Source of the DNA: Burkholderiaceae bacterium
Lineage (GTDB): Bacteria; Pseudomonadota; Gammaproteobacteria; Burkholderiales; Burkholderiaceae_C
Length of the DNA stretch: 63,731 nucleotides
Assembly: GCA_019234815.1 (NCBI GenBank)
Contig: JAFALA010000070.1
Location: forward strand, 1 to 63,731
Direction of reading: 5' to 3'
Shown: piece after piece, positions 57,053 through 63,731 of the stretch
Layout of the letters: each line of letters opens with the position of its first letter
Position numbering within the stretch: position 1 is the stretch's first letter
Position numbers and translations under genes: made by a program
The notes under the pieces: generated by a model
Database searches by the model: none
Seen by the model: the letters and a program-made list of their open reading frames with translations, nothing else
What the model was told of the DNA's origin: nothing

Positions 57053-57140
57053 TGCTGGGGGCGTCATCAACGCGTTGAATTTGCTGGGATTTTACGGCGC
57101 CCCTCGTAGAATCTGAGGTTTCGCCCGTATTTGGTCGTTC

Positions 57141-58241
57141 ATGAGCCACATTGCAGCTTCCTCTTCGCCGTCCAGTTACTCGACCCGACTGCCCATCCTG
57201 GACCGTCCGGTCCGTTTTGCCCTGGTGGGATGCGGGCGCATCGCCAAGAACCATTTCGAAGCGCTGGCCAAGCACGCGCCGCGGGCCGAGCTGGTCGCCA
57301 TCTGCGACACCCAGCCGGCCGCACTGGCGGCGGCGCGCGCGCTGGTCGGCGACTCGGTGCAGGCCTTCGATTCCCTCGACGCGCTGCTGGCGAACTCGGA
57401 CGCTGACGTGGTCGTGCTCACCACCCCCAGCGGCTTGCACTCGCAGCAGGCCATCAAGGTGGCGCAGGCCGGGTGCCATGTGCTGTCCGAGAAACCCATG
57501 GCGACCAAGTTCGAGGACGGCGTGGCCATGGTGCGCGCCTGCCGCGATGCCGACGTCAAGCTCTTCGTGGTCAAGCAGAACCGCCTCAATGCCACCGTGC
57601 AACTGGTCAAGAAGGCGCTCGACGAGGGGCGCTTCGGCCGCATCTTCATGAGCACCGTCAACGTGTTCTGGACCCGCCCGCAAAGCTACTACGACGCCGC
57701 CCAGTGGCGCGGCCGCTGGGACCTGGACGGCGGCGCTTTTATGAACCAGGCCAGCCATTACGTTGACCTGCTGGACTGGCTGGTCGGTCCCGTCGACAGC
57801 GTGCATGCCTACACCGCCACGCTGGATCGCGACATCGAGGCCGAAGACACCGGCGTGCTCAGCGCGCGCCTGCGCCGCGGCGGCCTGGCCTCGATCAACG
57901 TCACCATGCTGACCTATCCGCAGAACCTGGAAGGCTCCATCACCATCCTCGGCGAGAAGGGCACGGTCAAGATCGGCGGCACGGCGGTCAACAAGATCGA
58001 GCACTGGCAGTTCGCCGAGCCGCATCCCGACGACGACAAGGTCAAGAACTCCAGCTACGACACTGGCAGCGTCTACGGCTTTGGCCACCCGCTGTACTAC
58101 GACAACGTCATCCAGACGCTGCGCGGCGAAGCGCATGCCGAGGTCGACGGCTACGAAGGCCTGCGCTCGCTGGAAATCCTGATCGCGGCCTACCGCAGCG
58201 CGCGCGACGGGCAGCGGGTGGGGCTGCCGCTGGTGTTCTGA
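57141..58241 (+). CDS. wlbA: Gfo/Idh/MocA dehydrogenase WlbA/WbpB (UDP-GlcNAc(A) 3-dehydrogenase)
   Basis: 366 aa. Rossmann NAD site ALVGCGRIAKNHFEAL, the EKPMA motif in HVLSEKPMATKFEDG, and QNRLNATVQLVKKALDEGRF, WRGRWDLDGGAFMNQASHYV and GPVDSVHAYTATLDRDIEAE, close to Bordetella WlbA and Pseudomonas WbpB. It oxidises C3 of UDP-N-acetylglucosaminuronic acid in the pathway to diacetamido uronic acids. The 3-keto sugar goes to the aminotransferase WlbC and acetyltransferase WlbB downstream. A WbpA-type UDP-GlcNAc 6-dehydrogenase is not in the window. Confidence 0.92.
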   Translation: MSHIAASSSPSSYSTRLPILDRPVRFALVGCGRIAKNHFEALAKHAPRAELVAICDTQPAALAAARALVGDSVQAFDSLDALLANSDADVVVLTTPSGLHSQQAIKVAQAGCHVLSEKPMATKFEDGVAMVRACRDADVKLFVVKQNRLNATVQLVKKALDEGRFGRIFMSTVNVFWTRPQSYYDAAQWRGRWDLDGGAFMNQASHYVDLLDWLVGPVDSVHAYTATLDRDIEAEDTGVLSARLRRGGLASINVTMLTYPQNLEGSITILGEKGTVKIGGTAVNKIEHWQFAEPHPDDDKVKNSSYDTGSVYGFGHPLYYDNVIQTLRGEAHAEVDGYEGLRSLEILIAAYRSARDGQRVGLPLVF

Positions 58242-58249
58242 CCTTGAAT

Positions 58250-58573
58250 TCAGTTGTCCTGCTGCAGCCAGGCCGGGATGTCGCGCTGCTCATGCAGTAT
58301 GCGCCAGACGTCGATGTAATCAGGGTGTTCGACGTAGAAGACCAGATAGGGAAACTTCTTGCAGCCCCAATGTCGCAGTCCCGGCAGGTCCAGCGCATGG
58401 GCGCAACGGCTTGAGCCTGTGGCGGGGTGTCGCTGGATGTGCGCAAGCGCCTGTTCAATCGCATCGATGAAGGCGAGCGCGGCTTGGGGCGCATCCTGTT
58501 CGACGTAGTAGCGCAGGGCGTCTTGCACGTCGGCATCGGCAAGGGCGCGTCGTCGAATGGGCTTGACGCTCAT
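58250..58573 (-). CDS. ParE/RelE-superfamily toxin
   Basis: 107 aa. ParE-type fold: IRRRALADADVQDALRYYVE, then FIDAIEQALAHIQRHPATGS, HWGCKKFPYLVFYVEHPDYI and DVWRILHEQRDIPAWLQQ. Toxins of this group act on gyrase (ParE) or mRNA (RelE); the kind is not fixed by sequence alone. Its ATG overlaps the antitoxin stop (ATGA). It faces the wlbA gene tail to tail. Confidence 0.9.
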   Translation of the reverse strand: MSVKPIRRRALADADVQDALRYYVEQDAPQAALAFIDAIEQALAHIQRHPATGSSRCAHALDLPGLRHWGCKKFPYLVFYVEHPDYIDVWRILHEQRDIPAWLQQDN

Positions 58574-58809
58574 TTACGAGCAGGTGACGCGATATTGCGG
58601 CGCAGGCCGTCGAAGTAGTCGGCGTTAAATTCGCCAATGACTTCCGATTGAACGCCTTCGAGCAGTAAGCCGCGCAGCCGCTTGCGCTCCTGGTCCTTGC
58701 GTATGAGCTCGCGCACGTACTCGCTGGCCGTGCCATAGCCACCGCTGTCGACCTCGGTGTCGACGAAGGCCTTCAGTGCTTCTGGCAGGGAGATGTTCAT
58801 CGTGCTCAT
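58570..58809 (-). CDS. ParD-like (CC2985) antitoxin
   Basis: 79 aa from ATG 58809 (MSTMNISLPEALKAFVDTEV), an opening common among ParD-like antitoxins; ATG 58800 also fits. N-terminal ribbon-helix-helix with GYGTASEYVRELIRKDQERK, C-terminal disordered segment that should wrap the toxin. Translationally coupled to the toxin gene downstream. The frame stays open upstream of 58809 without a better start. Confidence 0.9.
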   Translation of the reverse strand: MSTMNISLPEALKAFVDTEVDSGGYGTASEYVRELIRKDQERKRLRGLLLEGVQSEVIGEFNADYFDGLRRNIASPARK

Positions 58810-58825
58810 GATGGCAATGCTAGTG

Positions 58826-58845
58826 TTTTGGCAAATTTTGGCAAG
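58826..58845 (-). promoter_or_regulatory. tandem repeat in the toxin-antitoxin promoter
   Basis: TTTTGGCAAA (58826-58835) is followed directly by TTTTGGCAAG (58836-58845). On the minus strand TTGCCA (58844-58839) is 16 bases from TAGCAT, a plausible -35/-10 pair, so the repeats could be the antitoxin's operator. Confidence 0.45.
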
Positions 58846-58888
58846 CTGAAGCGCAAGCCTTGCTGCTGAACTACCTGACAATAGCGCC

Positions 58889-59479
58889 ATGAGCTACTGG
58901 AAACACGACAGCGCCATCGTCGACGAAGGCGCGCAGCTTGGCGAAGCCACCAAGGTCTGGCATTTCGCGCATGTGAGCGCCGGCGCGCGCATCGGTGCGC
59001 GCTGCTCGCTGGGGCAGGGCGTGTACGTGGGCAACGACGTGGTGATCGGCGACAACGTCCGCATCCAGAACAACGTCTCGGTGTACGACGCCGTGACGCT
59101 GGAGTCCGATGTGTTCTGCGGGCCCAGCATGGTGTTCACCAACGTCTACAACCCGCGCGCCGCGGTGGCACGCAAGGCCGAGTACCGCCGCACGCTGGTG
59201 CGCCAGGGCGCCACGCTGGGAGCCAACTGCACCATCGTCTGCGGCCACACGATAGGCTGCCACGCCTTCGTCGGCGCGGGTGCCGTGGTGCAGAAGGATG
59301 TGCCCGATTTCGCCCTGATGGTGGGCGTGCCGGCGCGGCAAATCGGCTGGATGAGCCGGTTCGGCGAGCGCCTGCAATTTGACGCCGACGGCTGCGCGAC
59401 CTGCTCGCACACGGGCGACCACTACGAACTCAAGGACGGCGTCTGCACGCTCGTCCGCACCGGGAGCCCTGCGGCATGA
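58889..59479 (+). CDS. wlbB: WlbB/WbpD UDP-2-acetamido-3-amino-2,3-dideoxyglucuronate N-acetyltransferase
   Basis: 196 aa left-handed beta-helix (hexapeptide repeats about 10-140: [20 protein letters not shown] and onward). [20 protein letters not shown] is a recognisable segment of the WbpD/WlbB group, as is the C-terminal Cys-containing [18 protein letters not shown]. Transfers acetyl from acetyl-CoA to the 3-amino group. Its stop overlaps the wlbC start (ATGA). The toxin-antitoxin pair separates it from wlbA. Confidence 0.94.
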   Translation: MSYWKHDSAIVDEGAQLGEATKVWHFAHVSAGARIGARCSLGQGVYVGNDVVIGDNVRIQNNVSVYDAVTLESDVFCGPSMVFTNVYNPRAAVARKAEYRRTLVRQGATLGANCTIVCGHTIGCHAFVGAGAVVQKDVPDFALMVGVPARQIGWMSRFGERLQFDADGCATCSHTGDHYELKDGVCTLVRTGSPAA

Positions 59480-60582
59480 GCGCCTTGCCCTTCATCGATC
59501 TCAAGGCGCAGTACGCAGCGCTCAAGTCCGACATCGACGCTCGCATCCAGCGCGTGCTCGACCATGGCCAGTACATCATGGGCCCCGAGGTCAAGGAGCT
59601 GGAAACGGCGCTGGCTGCGTACGTGGGCGTGAAGCACTGCATCACCGTCGCGAGCGGCACCGAGGCCTTGCTGATCGCCTTGATGGCGCTGGACCTGAAA
59701 CCGGGCGACGAGGTCATCACCACGCCGTTCACCTTCGCGGCGACGGCGGAGGTGATCGTGCTGCTCGGTGGCGTGCCGGTGTTCGTCGACATCGAACCTG
59801 ACACTTGCAACATCGATGCAGCGCTGATCGAAGCCGCCATCACGCCGCGCACCCGCGCCATCATGCCAGTGAGCCTGTACGGGCAGGTCTGCGACATGGA
59901 CGAGATCAACGCCATCGCGGCACGGCACGGCAACATCCCGGTCATCGAGGATGCGGCGCAGAGCTTTGGCGCCAGTTATAGGAATAGGCGCAGCTGCGGC
60001 CTCAGCACCTGGGGCGCCACCAGCTTCTTCCCCAGCAAGCCGCTGGGCTGCTATGGCGACGGCGGTGCGCTGTTCACTGATGACGACACGCTGGCCCAGG
60101 CCGCACGCGAGATCCGCGTGCACGGTCAGAGCGCACGCTACACCCACACCCGCGTGGGCGTGGGCGGCCGCATGGACACGCTGCAATGCGCGGTGGTGCT
60201 GGGCAAGCTGATGCGTTTCGACTGGGAAATTGAACAACGCTTGCGCATCGGCGAGCGCTACCAGCAGGCGCTGGCTGAGCTGGACGTCGAACGCCTGGTG
60301 GTGCGTCCGGACCGCAACTGCGTCTGGGCGCAGTTCACCTTGCAGGTCAATCGCCGCGCCACCGTGCAGCAGGCCTTGCAAGAGGCAGGCATCCCGACGG
60401 CCATCCATTATCCCAAGCCCTTGCATCAGCAAGTGGCGTACTCGGCCTATGCCAAAGGCCAGGCTTTTTCTCATGCGGAGCGCGCCGCAGCGCACGTCAT
60501 GAGCCTGCCGATGAGCGCGGACTTGTCAGTGCCAGACCAGGATCGGGTCATTGCGGCGATTCGAACCATAATAAATATGTAA
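59476..60582 (+). CDS. wlbC: WlbC/WbpE PLP-dependent aminotransferase
   Basis: 368 aa DegT/DnrJ/EryC1-family enzyme. [20 protein letters not shown] at the start, [33 protein letters not shown] (PLP Asp) and the Schiff-base Lys in [20 protein letters not shown]. Converts the 3-keto sugar from WlbA to the 3-amino sugar used by WlbB. Length and motifs fit WbpE. The order wlbA-wlbB-wlbC matches Bordetella apart from the interruption. Confidence 0.94.
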   Translation: MSALPFIDLKAQYAALKSDIDARIQRVLDHGQYIMGPEVKELETALAAYVGVKHCITVASGTEALLIALMALDLKPGDEVITTPFTFAATAEVIVLLGGVPVFVDIEPDTCNIDAALIEAAITPRTRAIMPVSLYGQVCDMDEINAIAARHGNIPVIEDAAQSFGASYRNRRSCGLSTWGATSFFPSKPLGCYGDGGALFTDDDTLAQAAREIRVHGQSARYTHTRVGVGGRMDTLQCAVVLGKLMRFDWEIEQRLRIGERYQQALAELDVERLVVRPDRNCVWAQFTLQVNRRATVQQALQEAGIPTAIHYPKPLHQQVAYSAYAKGQAFSHAERAAAHVMSLPMSADLSVPDQDRVIAAIRTIINM

Positions 60583-60585
60583 GGT

Positions 60586-61212
60586 ATGGCAGGACTAATG
60601 CGTTGGTTCAAGGCTCTTTGCCGACTTCCTTTCGACATGGTTTCCGTGCTCGATCCGATCCACTTTGGACTGAATCTGCGTCGATCTGCTGATACGGCAC
60701 GTGCACGACGTCGTATTGCACGGGCTGGCGCCCATATGGCCCCCAATGTTCTTGTCGTGGCGCCTGAGCGGCTGACCATGGACATTGATTCATCTGTGCA
60801 AGGTGGTTGCACTTTGCATTGCGGAGGGATGGAGTGGTCGAAGGGGCAGGGGCGAATCCGACTAGGCGCGCGAAGTTACATTGGTCACGGTTGCGTGATC
60901 TATGGTGCAGGCAACGTTGAGATTGGCGCGGACGTGCTGGTTGGCCCAGGTGTCATCATCACCAGCCAAGGGCACAGTTTCGACGACCTGACGCGCCCAA
61001 TCAAGGAACAATCGCATGTACTGGCCCCCATTCGAATCGAGGACGACGTTTGGATTGGCGCTGGATCATTGATTTTGCCGGGCGTTCACATTCAAAAAGG
61101 GGCGGTTATTGCGGCTGGAGCAGTTGTCAATCACGATGTCGGCGCCTATGACAAGGTTGCTGGCGTTCCCGCACGGCTTATAGGAAGCCGAACCATCGTG
61201 AAATACGAATGA
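60586..61212 (+). CDS. acyltransferase, hexapeptide-repeat (WbbJ-like)
   Basis: 208 aa. Left-handed beta-helix with IGHGCVIYGAGNVEIGADVL, then the family block GPGVIITSQGHSFDDLTRPI, IEDDVWIGAGSLILPGVHIQ and GAVVNHDVGAYDKVAGVPAR. Likely O- or N-acetylates a surface-sugar unit. It lies 3 bases after wlbC; the ATG at 60598 is an alternative start, and neither has good ribosome-site spacing. Base use is more A/T-rich than wlbC. Its stop overlaps the flippase start. Confidence 0.85.
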   Translation: MAGLMRWFKALCRLPFDMVSVLDPIHFGLNLRRSADTARARRRIARAGAHMAPNVLVVAPERLTMDIDSSVQGGCTLHCGGMEWSKGQGRIRLGARSYIGHGCVIYGAGNVEIGADVLVGPGVIITSQGHSFDDLTRPIKEQSHVLAPIRIEDDVWIGAGSLILPGVHIQKGAVIAAGAVVNHDVGAYDKVAGVPARLIGSRTIVKYE

Positions 61213-62489
61213 CGCGTATTGTTCGTGGCAGCTTGATTGCTCTGGCCTCGCGCGTTGCGGCGGCGGGGCTTGGCTTGGGTGTCACGCTAGTTACGGCGCG
61301 TCTGGGTGTAACGTCGCAAGGTACTTTTGCGCTTTACACGGCAATCGAATCTGCGCTCTTGCTGATGGGATCAGGCTGGGCCGCAGTAATTGCACGGCGA
61401 ATTTCGCATTTTGCAGAGCGTCCGGTCGGGCTCGTCAGCGCCACTACGCTTTGGTCCATTGCGATGGGTTTGCTGTGCACCCTCCTGTTGATCATTGGCG
61501 GTCGCCTCCATACTGTTGAATTCCTTATGCCGCTTGTGTGGACGGCTCCTTTGATGCTTGTGGCACCCAATCTGATCGGCGTTTGGTTGGGAAGTGCACG
61601 CATGACGGCGATGGCCCTGCAAACACTTGCCCCAGTAGCCTTGACACTGCTGGGCATAGGGATTGTGTTCGTCAGAAGCGGTGTGCCGAGCTTGATCAGC
61701 GTGCTTTGGTGTTGGGCCTTGGCGCGTGCCAGTGTTGGTGTTTTTGTTTTGGCCATGGCATGGCGTGAGCGTTGGCTTGGTGCACCCGATTGGCGGGCGC
61801 TCATCGGGCAGTTACGTTTTTCAGCAATCATTGGTGCAACTAACCTGGTCGCATTGATGAATTACAAGGTCGATCTTTTCCTGGTTGAACGTCTGCTTGG
61901 GCGAGCAGATACTGGCGTGTATTCGATTGCTGTCTTGATCGCTGAATTGCTCTGGCTCATATCTTCGTCCGTGACTCAAGCGTCCTACGCTGGAATAGGA
62001 ACGGCAGATCGATCGATGGCTGGAAAACGTACCGCCAAGGCGGTTCGCTTGAGTTTGTTGACGCTGCTTCTGATCAGTCCTCTCATTTGGGCTGCAGCCG
62101 TGGTCGTGCTGCCTCGGCTCCTTGGGCCAGGATATGAACATGTGCCCGTGCTCCTTGCGGCACTTTTGCCCGGCGTTGTCATGTATGGGGCCGCCTCTGG
62201 CCTTTCGGCATATTTCACAAATCATGCGGGCAGACCCATGCTTCCTGCATTGCTGGCAGGACTCTCCCTCGTACTCACATTGGTTCTTTCAGGGCTTCTT
62301 ATACCTGCCTATGGTGCCCTTGGGGCTGCCGTGGCCACAACGCTGTCTTACATCGTCGCAGTGTGCGTTTCAATGCTCATGTTTGCATGGATGTCAGGGC
62401 AGCACATCTCAAGATTGTTCGTTCCCGATCAATCTGATTTGCAAGCTGTGAAGGGACTGTTTCGCCGGTTATCAGGGGTGAGGTCGTGA
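61209..62489 (+). CDS. Wzx-type polysaccharide flippase
   Basis: 426 aa with about twelve TM helices (MATE/Wzx type). Starts RIVRGSLIALASRVAAAGLG and contains NYKVDLFLVERLLGRADTGV (typical of Wzx/RfbX proteins) and TQASYAGIGT. Should flip undecaprenyl-linked repeat units to the periplasm for O-antigen or capsule assembly. Low-GC for this window, as usual for flippases. ATGA overlap at the start, GTGA overlap at the end. Confidence 0.85.
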   Translation: MTRIVRGSLIALASRVAAAGLGLGVTLVTARLGVTSQGTFALYTAIESALLLMGSGWAAVIARRISHFAERPVGLVSATTLWSIAMGLLCTLLLIIGGRLHTVEFLMPLVWTAPLMLVAPNLIGVWLGSARMTAMALQTLAPVALTLLGIGIVFVRSGVPSLISVLWCWALARASVGVFVLAMAWRERWLGAPDWRALIGQLRFSAIIGATNLVALMNYKVDLFLVERLLGRADTGVYSIAVLIAELLWLISSSVTQASYAGIGTADRSMAGKRTAKAVRLSLLTLLLISPLIWAAAVVVLPRLLGPGYEHVPVLLAALLPGVVMYGAASGLSAYFTNHAGRPMLPALLAGLSLVLTLVLSGLLIPAYGALGAAVATTLSYIVAVCVSMLMFAWMSGQHISRLFVPDQSDLQAVKGLFRRLSGVRS

Positions 62490-63460
62490 GCAGCCAACGA
62501 CAGTTTTTTAAGATCATTGGAGGCGAGGTCGCCGTGCAATTGGCGCATGCGCAAGCAGTCTATGCATTCCAACGGCCGAGTTGGGTCAGAGCCGTTGCCG
62601 CCGTACGTAGACGACCTCATGATTTTGTTGTGGTGGAAGCTCGGACGCCCGAGCCGGTTTACCTGTTTGGCGCTATTCACCGACGTGCCGGAGTGCCAGT
62701 CTTTGAGTCTATGCCTATGGCCGGTTACGGCAGTTGGGTCGGAGGGGGGCGTGTCTTGCCTGATGATCGGGCGGTGTCATTGACACGCGAGTGGGTGCGT
62801 CGGGTCAATTTCGCCGCACTTGACGTGACCAGCCCGCCGAATTGCTCGTTTGCAGTTCCTGGCCCAAGTTGCTTGGGCAAGGTTTCGGACTTTCAAACCC
62901 ACTTGCTGACGCTAGGAGATGACGCAACGATGCTCTCCCGCATGCAACCGCGTTTTAGGGCATACATGCGGAAGATGGAGAGCTCGGGGTACACCTTCGA
63001 ATTCGGCGACGCAAGTCGATTGCCTGAGTTCATGCATTGGTATCTCGCTGGCAGCGATAACTGGCAACAGGAGGCCGCAACGCTGATGCCAATGGATTTT
63101 TTTGCGGCCCTGCTCACAGGTGGCGACGGGAAATTGCTGTTTACCAAGCACCTGGGCACACCGGTTGGCGCTGCACTGTTTCTTGTAGGGCGGCGCGAAG
63201 TCCAATACCAAGCGTCAGGCATCGTTAGGACGGCTGCAGGTATTTCACCGATGGAAGCCATGTTGTGGCACGCCGCCAGGTGCTTTCGGGACCAAGGAAT
63301 GGAAGCTATCAATTTGGGTGCTAGCGCTGGATTGGACTCCGTGCGCCGCTTCAAGGAAAAGTTTGGTGCGCAATCCGTTGCATATCGCCGTTTCCGCTGC
63401 TTACTGCCCCAGCTTCAAGGTTTGGTTTTTGCGTCTCCAGTTTTTTATAGATTGCCATGA
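62486..63460 (+). CDS. FemAB/GNAT-like acyltransferase
   Basis: 324 aa from GTG 62486 (GGGGTGAGG just before), overlapping the flippase stop. C-terminal GNAT-type fold (about 150-310): FRAYMRKMESSGYTFEFGDA, then FFAALLTGGDGKLLFTKHLG, VQYQASGIVRTAAGISPMEA and NLGASAGLDSVRRFKEKFGA, the FemAB/exopolysaccharide-type pattern. It may attach an amino-acid or acyl group to a sugar. Same low-GC block. ATGA overlap with the next gene. Confidence 0.75.
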   Translation: MSSQRQFFKIIGGEVAVQLAHAQAVYAFQRPSWVRAVAAVRRRPHDFVVVEARTPEPVYLFGAIHRRAGVPVFESMPMAGYGSWVGGGRVLPDDRAVSLTREWVRRVNFAALDVTSPPNCSFAVPGPSCLGKVSDFQTHLLTLGDDATMLSRMQPRFRAYMRKMESSGYTFEFGDASRLPEFMHWYLAGSDNWQQEAATLMPMDFFAALLTGGDGKLLFTKHLGTPVGAALFLVGRREVQYQASGIVRTAAGISPMEAMLWHAARCFRDQGMEAINLGASAGLDSVRRFKEKFGAQSVAYRRFRCLLPQLQGLVFASPVFYRLP

Positions 63461-63731
63461 AGCTTGTCTTGATCGGCGACGCGCAAAGTCCGCATCTGCT
63501 CAAGTGGGCGCGCGCGCTGGCGCCTGAGGTGGAGCTGTGGGCCGCGTCGTCGCGCGGTTTCACGCCCGAGTTCGAAGCCGTGGTGCCGGCTGCGCGCCGC
63601 TATGCGATGGACACGAATCCCGACCATGGCGGCGGCAACGTGTCGGTGCTCAAGCACCTGCCTGGCCTCGGCCGCTGGCTGGCGCAGGTCGACGCCGACT
63701 GGCTGCACGCGCATTACCTGACCTCGCACGG
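63457..63731 (+). CDS. glycosyltransferase, N-terminal part (runs off the window)
   Basis: 91 codons, open to the end of the window. MKLVLIGDAQSPHLLKWARA with an HxH-like WLHAHYLTSH further on is the opening Rossmann domain of a GT4-type glycosyltransferase. The catalytic C-terminal part lies outside. Base use returns to GC-rich after the low-GC genes. ATG overlaps the stop of the preceding gene (ATGA). Confidence 0.65.
   Translation, partial: MKLVLIGDAQSPHLLKWARALAPEVELWAASSRGFTPEFEAVVPAARRYAMDTNPDHGGGNVSVLKHLPGLGRWLAQVDADWLHAHYLTSH

Noticed and set aside
55500..58136. 878-codon minus frame over lysS and wlbA
   Set aside because: It reads lysS in a wrong frame and wlbA in antisense; no domain and no ribosome site.

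Overview
The window looks like chromosomal DNA of a high-GC betaproteobacterium, most likely of the order Burkholderiales. Reasons are the GC-rich codon use, a wlbA/wlbB/wlbC sugar-nucleotide set like that of Bordetella, a DctA/DctB/DctD module, two MCPs and two GGDEF/EAL proteins, and an M61 peptidase next to a DUF3108 protein. I could not search a database, so genus is not claimed.

Layout. 1-9,049: a decayed IS110/IS1111-type transposase piece, then a four-gene minus-strand operon: TonB-dependent receptor, YfiR-like periplasmic protein, CHASE8-type hybrid histidine kinase, REC-GAF-GGDEF-EAL response regulator. A hairpin-rich non-coding stretch follows. 9,050-14,909: a compact P4-like integrative element (unknown gene, VapE-type primase/helicase, AlpA-type regulator, unknown gene, tyrosine integrase). 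It ends in the 3' half of a tRNA-Pro(GGG) cut at the anticodon loop; the matching 5' half is not in the window. 14,930-20,736: tRNA terminator, gene debris, an MCP plus GGDEF-EAL pair and a DUF4136 lipoprotein. 20,737-26,171: the C4-dicarboxylate system dctA-tauE-like-dctB-dctD, with a sigma-54 promoter and a palindromic enhancer candidate before dctA. 26,297-31,486: a LysR regulator, an SDR oxidoreductase and an unusually large class A penicillin-binding protein.

31,730-36,757: a LysR regulator divergent from isochorismatase-like hydrolase, XapX protein, YtcJ-type amidohydrolase, DoxX-like and DUF1275 membrane proteins. 36,834-39,653: DUF3455 lipoprotein, an ArsR/SRPBCC pair behind a 51-bp palindromic operator, and an MHS-family transporter. 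40,115-46,205: STAS-like protein, chalcone-isomerase-like protein, a second MCP, and a TonB receptor next to a small His/Cys protein. 46,497-55,503: mostly housekeeping genes (semialdehyde dehydrogenase, ychF, UbiH-family monooxygenase, dsbC, DUF3429, M61 peptidase, DUF3108, enoyl-CoA hydratase). 55,529-63,731: lysS, then a surface-polysaccharide locus (wlbA, [ParE/ParD-type toxin-antitoxin on the opposite strand], wlbB, wlbC, acyltransferase, flippase, FemAB/GNAT-like protein, start of a glycosyltransferase).

How it fits together. Three themes recur: c-di-GMP and chemotaxis signalling (615-8,325; 15,686-19,157; 41,233-42,777), envelope and surface-sugar functions, and mobile DNA at a tRNA-Pro site. 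The most interesting unit is the first operon. It appears to rewire the YfiR/CHASE8 pairing, known for controlling the cyclase YfiN, onto a phosphorelay that ends in an EAL phosphodiesterase, with a TonB-dependent receptor as the outer-membrane partner.
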